NCBI GenBank assembly: GCA_032209605.1
Contig: JASFXZ010000039.1
Coordinates: forward strand, 806,001-870,000
Direction of reading: 5' to 3'
DNA: 64,000 bases
Source of the DNA: Mactromeris polynyma
Taxonomy: Eukaryota; Mollusca; Bivalvia; Venerida; Mactridae
Part shown: in pieces, positions 61,539 to 64,000 of the stretch
Layout: each line of letters starts with the position of its first letter
Numbering within the stretch: position 1 is the first letter of the stretch
Notes under the pieces: generated by a model
Told to the model about the DNA's origin: nothing
The model's database searches: none
What the model saw: only the letters and a program-made list of their open reading frames with translations
Program-made: the position numbers and the translations under genes

Positions 61539-62522
61539 GTATGTTGTATTTATTGCTTTTGCATTGTTGAATTATAGCGTAAATTCATGTATTGATTTCA
61601 GTGCATCAGGGTATGTAATATTGTACATGTACACCAATATCAGAAACTGCATTGGTTTTAATATAAGCTATTATACATTTGTTTACTTATGATACAAGAA
61701 TATTTCTCAATGATATTCAATACATTGATTTATTATTCTAACATGATTTCTGACCAACCAGAACCTGTTTTTAAATTTCTGCTTTATGACCTTTCCCTGT
61801 GAAAATCTATCCCTGCTTAATCCAATAAATAGCATGCATACAAATTGTTTTTTTCAGTTATAATAGCATAGAAGAGTTTTACACAGTAAAGATCGTAAAA
61901 TACATTGTTCTGTAATTTATCAGTTTTACATGTTTTATAAAAATAAACATATTGTATAGGCGCAAATCTTCATAGCAACAGTAATCTTTACATTCTTATC
62001 AGGGCTTTCAAATTGATTTCACAATCAATGTAATATATAGATTACGGTTAACATGTAATTGTTTGTATTTTACTCACATAAATTATGCAGAGAATAATTC
62101 TATAATGTATATAAGTACTTCAAATCTTATGCTGGTCTGATGTGCTGGGAATGCTCGTTAATTGATTAAGATACCCTAGACTTGTTTCCCCATGACTGCG
62201 ACTGTACAGTGTTAATTAGCATAATCTTCCATGTACAATTAAGTACAATATTGTATAATTGCCTACATTGTTATAGAAATAGATGAGAGAAGATAAACAA
62301 TGGTATTTCATTTAGCTTGGCATGTTTCTTTGTTTCTACCTCATTACTGTATGTAATTGGCATGTTTTCTTTCATGTGTGGAGGGCGATAATGTCATAAT
62401 GATAGAACCATAAGTTGAATGTTCTGTTGAATTGGGATATAGCCTGTGTAAGATATGAGATGTTTAAAATTAGAATTTTGGTGTGAGGGCTTCATGTAAT
62501 ATAGTCTTTGTTCAGACTGGTA
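61539..62522. other. Probable intron, AT-rich
   Basis: No frames or repeats of note follow the donor at 61539. Confidence 0.5.
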
Positions 62523-62701
62523 CAGTCAGACGTCGTTCATTCAAATTCATCGGGTCTGAAATTTTATTTCCAATAAATACATGGTTTTGAACAGCCCATT
62601 TCAATTTGACATGTCTTAGGAAGATACATCGGTACCTGATATTATTTCGGATGATACCAAGTATTTGGATAGAAGGTTGTCGAATAAACGAGGTCCGACT
62701 G
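62523..62701. mobile_element. pogo/Tigger-like MITE, 179 bp, TA target duplication
   Basis: The left end CAGTCAGACGTCGTTCATTC and the right end read inverted, CAGTCGGACCTCGTTTATTC, match at 17 of 20 positions. TA dinucleotides flank both ends (62521-62522 and 62702-62703). CAGT..GACCTCG termini with TA duplications are characteristic of pogo-type members of the Tc1/mariner superfamily. It is too short for a transposase, so it is a non-autonomous derivative. The 78-codon minus frame over it is incidental. Confidence 0.88.
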
Positions 62702-62703
62702 TA

Positions 62704-63599
62704 TGTAACAAATAGTCGGCATTGATGCTGAAACCTGATGATGACCATCTTGTCATTGTCATTTAGTGTTACCTACACTGTTGCAGTATTATACCTAAAT
62801 CAGCTTAAATTGTACATTACAAGTATTCAGATCATTGATTAATTAATATGAGAAAAAATCTAATTATTGTATATTCCGTATATCCAGGACTGGTTGCAGG
62901 TTTCAGTTCAGGCTTGTGGGGACTTCAGTCTTATCAAATAGATGTGGAAGTATTTTATAATCATATAAATACATTTTGTTCATCAAATTCTCGCCTAAAA
63001 TAATATACACTGTATATAAAGCCTGTCACATTGTAATTCATAGTTTAGTTCTATAGTATTTTATATGCCCAAGTCCCGTTCTAAGTGGAATAATGTCAGT
63101 ACTTTCTTAAAAGTGGTAAAAGCTGTCTGTTTGAAATGAGGGACACAGCTGGATATATTCTCTTCATTGTTCAAAACGTGTGCCAGACATTTATAATGTC
63201 AGTTTTATAAGCATGAGGAATATGGCCAAGTTTCAGCATGAGCACTGTCAAAGAATTATCTATGTAAGGACAGCCAATATAATTTTACTGTCAGTCTGAT
63301 CAAAGGGAGGTTACTCCTACACACCAGTTGAAAGAAACATTTCCTGATAGATGTTCCCATTGACCTATATGTAGATATGTTGTATACCTATACCAGGTTC
63401 CCACTATGTTGGTCCGTGGATAAGATTATTACCCAAGAGTGTGGGAAAATGGCTTGTAGTAATTGGCGCAAAATTACCATGACTGGGTCTGGAATGTATG
63501 TCTGTTACAACTTGCTATAATCTGTAAGGAAGGTCTGTACATCAGCATTGAAGGAACTTCAATATGGAACTTCTTTACAGTAAAGTGTTAATTTATTAT
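62704..63599. other. AT-rich stretch, no gene seen
   Basis: It contains a single AAAGGGAGGTTACTCCT motif at about 63303 and nothing else recognisable. Confidence 0.5.
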
Positions 63600-63837
63600 A
63601 ATGTCACCCCTATTTAAAGGGCCAGCCATTTCTGACTTATGAGATTCCTACATTTTTAGCACATTTACTTCACGATTCCTATCCTTTAATGCCAGACACC
63701 AAGCAGGTAGACACACATTAACCATTATTTAACTAGCTGGCAGTTCACCAACTGGCCACATCAGAATGGACCCCTATTAGGATTCAAACCTTCGACCTCC
63801 CGCTCCAAAGGCAGATGCCTTAACCACCGGAGATATA
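63600..63837 (-). mobile_element. tRNA-like SINE
   Basis: On the minus strand the head reads TCCGGTGGTTAAGGCATCTG (A box), then GGTCGAAGGTTTGAATCC (B box). A body with GATGTGGCCAGTTGGTGAAC follows, ending toward GGCCCTTTAAATAGGGG. No target duplication was identified, so the 3' limit is approximate. Confidence 0.7.
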
Positions 63838-63884
63838 TATGTTGTAATAGCAAACATTGACTAACTGGCTACTTCTGCTCACAC

Positions 63885-64000
63885 AGACTGTGTGGTTTAC
63901 TCAGTCAGTAGACCTGACTCGACCTCATCAGGAGGTTGTATGTTCAAAACCAGGAAGCTTCAAACTACATGTAAGAATATGAAACAAGTGCTGCGTTGTT
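63885..64000 (+). mobile_element. tRNA-like SINE head, cut by window end
   Basis: GGTTTACTCAGTCAGTAGAC resembles an A box of the GGCTCAGTYGGTAGAGC type. TATGTTCAAAACCAGG, 50 bases on, resembles a B box. The element continues past the end of the window. Confidence 0.5.

Overview
The window looks like metazoan nuclear DNA, most plausibly from a mollusc such as a bivalve. It is AT-rich throughout (roughly two thirds A+T by eye). It has no prokaryotic operon structure and no long open reading frame. It carries several tRNA-derived SINEs, miniature inverted-repeat elements (MITEs) and long minisatellites. The taxonomic guess rests on the SINE types and on a recurring GGGAAGTAACT-type motif; it is an inference from remembered mollusc repeats, not a search result.

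Almost everything reads as intron or intergenic DNA. The only protein-coding signals I can support are two short plus-strand pieces with the form of first coding exons. One is at 13438-13525 (peptide start MAAPLGERSTFAR, donor A|GTGAGT). The other is at 61442-61538 (peptide start MPAYVRQGSRISLF, donor G|GTATGT). Both end in phase 1. They could be alternative first exons of one plus-strand gene whose shared downstream exons lie beyond the right edge. I do not recognise the gene. A weaker third candidate lies at 15519-15543.

Layout: 1-3.6 kb is unannotated AT-rich DNA with one dispersed repeat copy. 3.63-6.91 kb is a minisatellite of about 59 units of 55/54 bp with block structure and a 109-bp dimer section. 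7.03-7.19 kb is a composite hairpin. 9.26-10.28 kb is a 50-bp minisatellite, interrupted by a 226-bp inverted-repeat element with a target duplication. 10.7-11.63 kb holds two SINEs with target-site duplications, in opposite orientations. The first candidate exon follows at 13.4 kb. 17.05-19.5 kb is a cluster containing a GGGAGA-rich repeat, an almost perfect 86-bp inverted repeat and a hAT-like element. 19.5-33 kb is largely featureless. 33-35 kb has a 32-bp tandem array and two copies of one MITE. 43.0-44.5 kb is a 1.45-kb element built from about two dozen TTCAAGAA/TTCTTGAA palindromes between 12-bp terminal inverted repeats. 47.9 kb and 53.5 kb carry SINEs, and 55.5-56.0 kb a 40-bp minisatellite. 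The second candidate exon is at 61.4 kb, a pogo-like MITE at 62.5 kb, and two tRNA-like SINE heads lie at the right end.

The longest non-repetitive reading frames (about 100-128 codons) are close to what chance gives in 64 kb of DNA this AT-rich, so I have not called them genes. The most unusual structures are the palindrome-packed element at 43.0-44.5 kb, the element nested in the 50-bp minisatellite, and the 86-bp inverted repeat at 17.8-18.1 kb.
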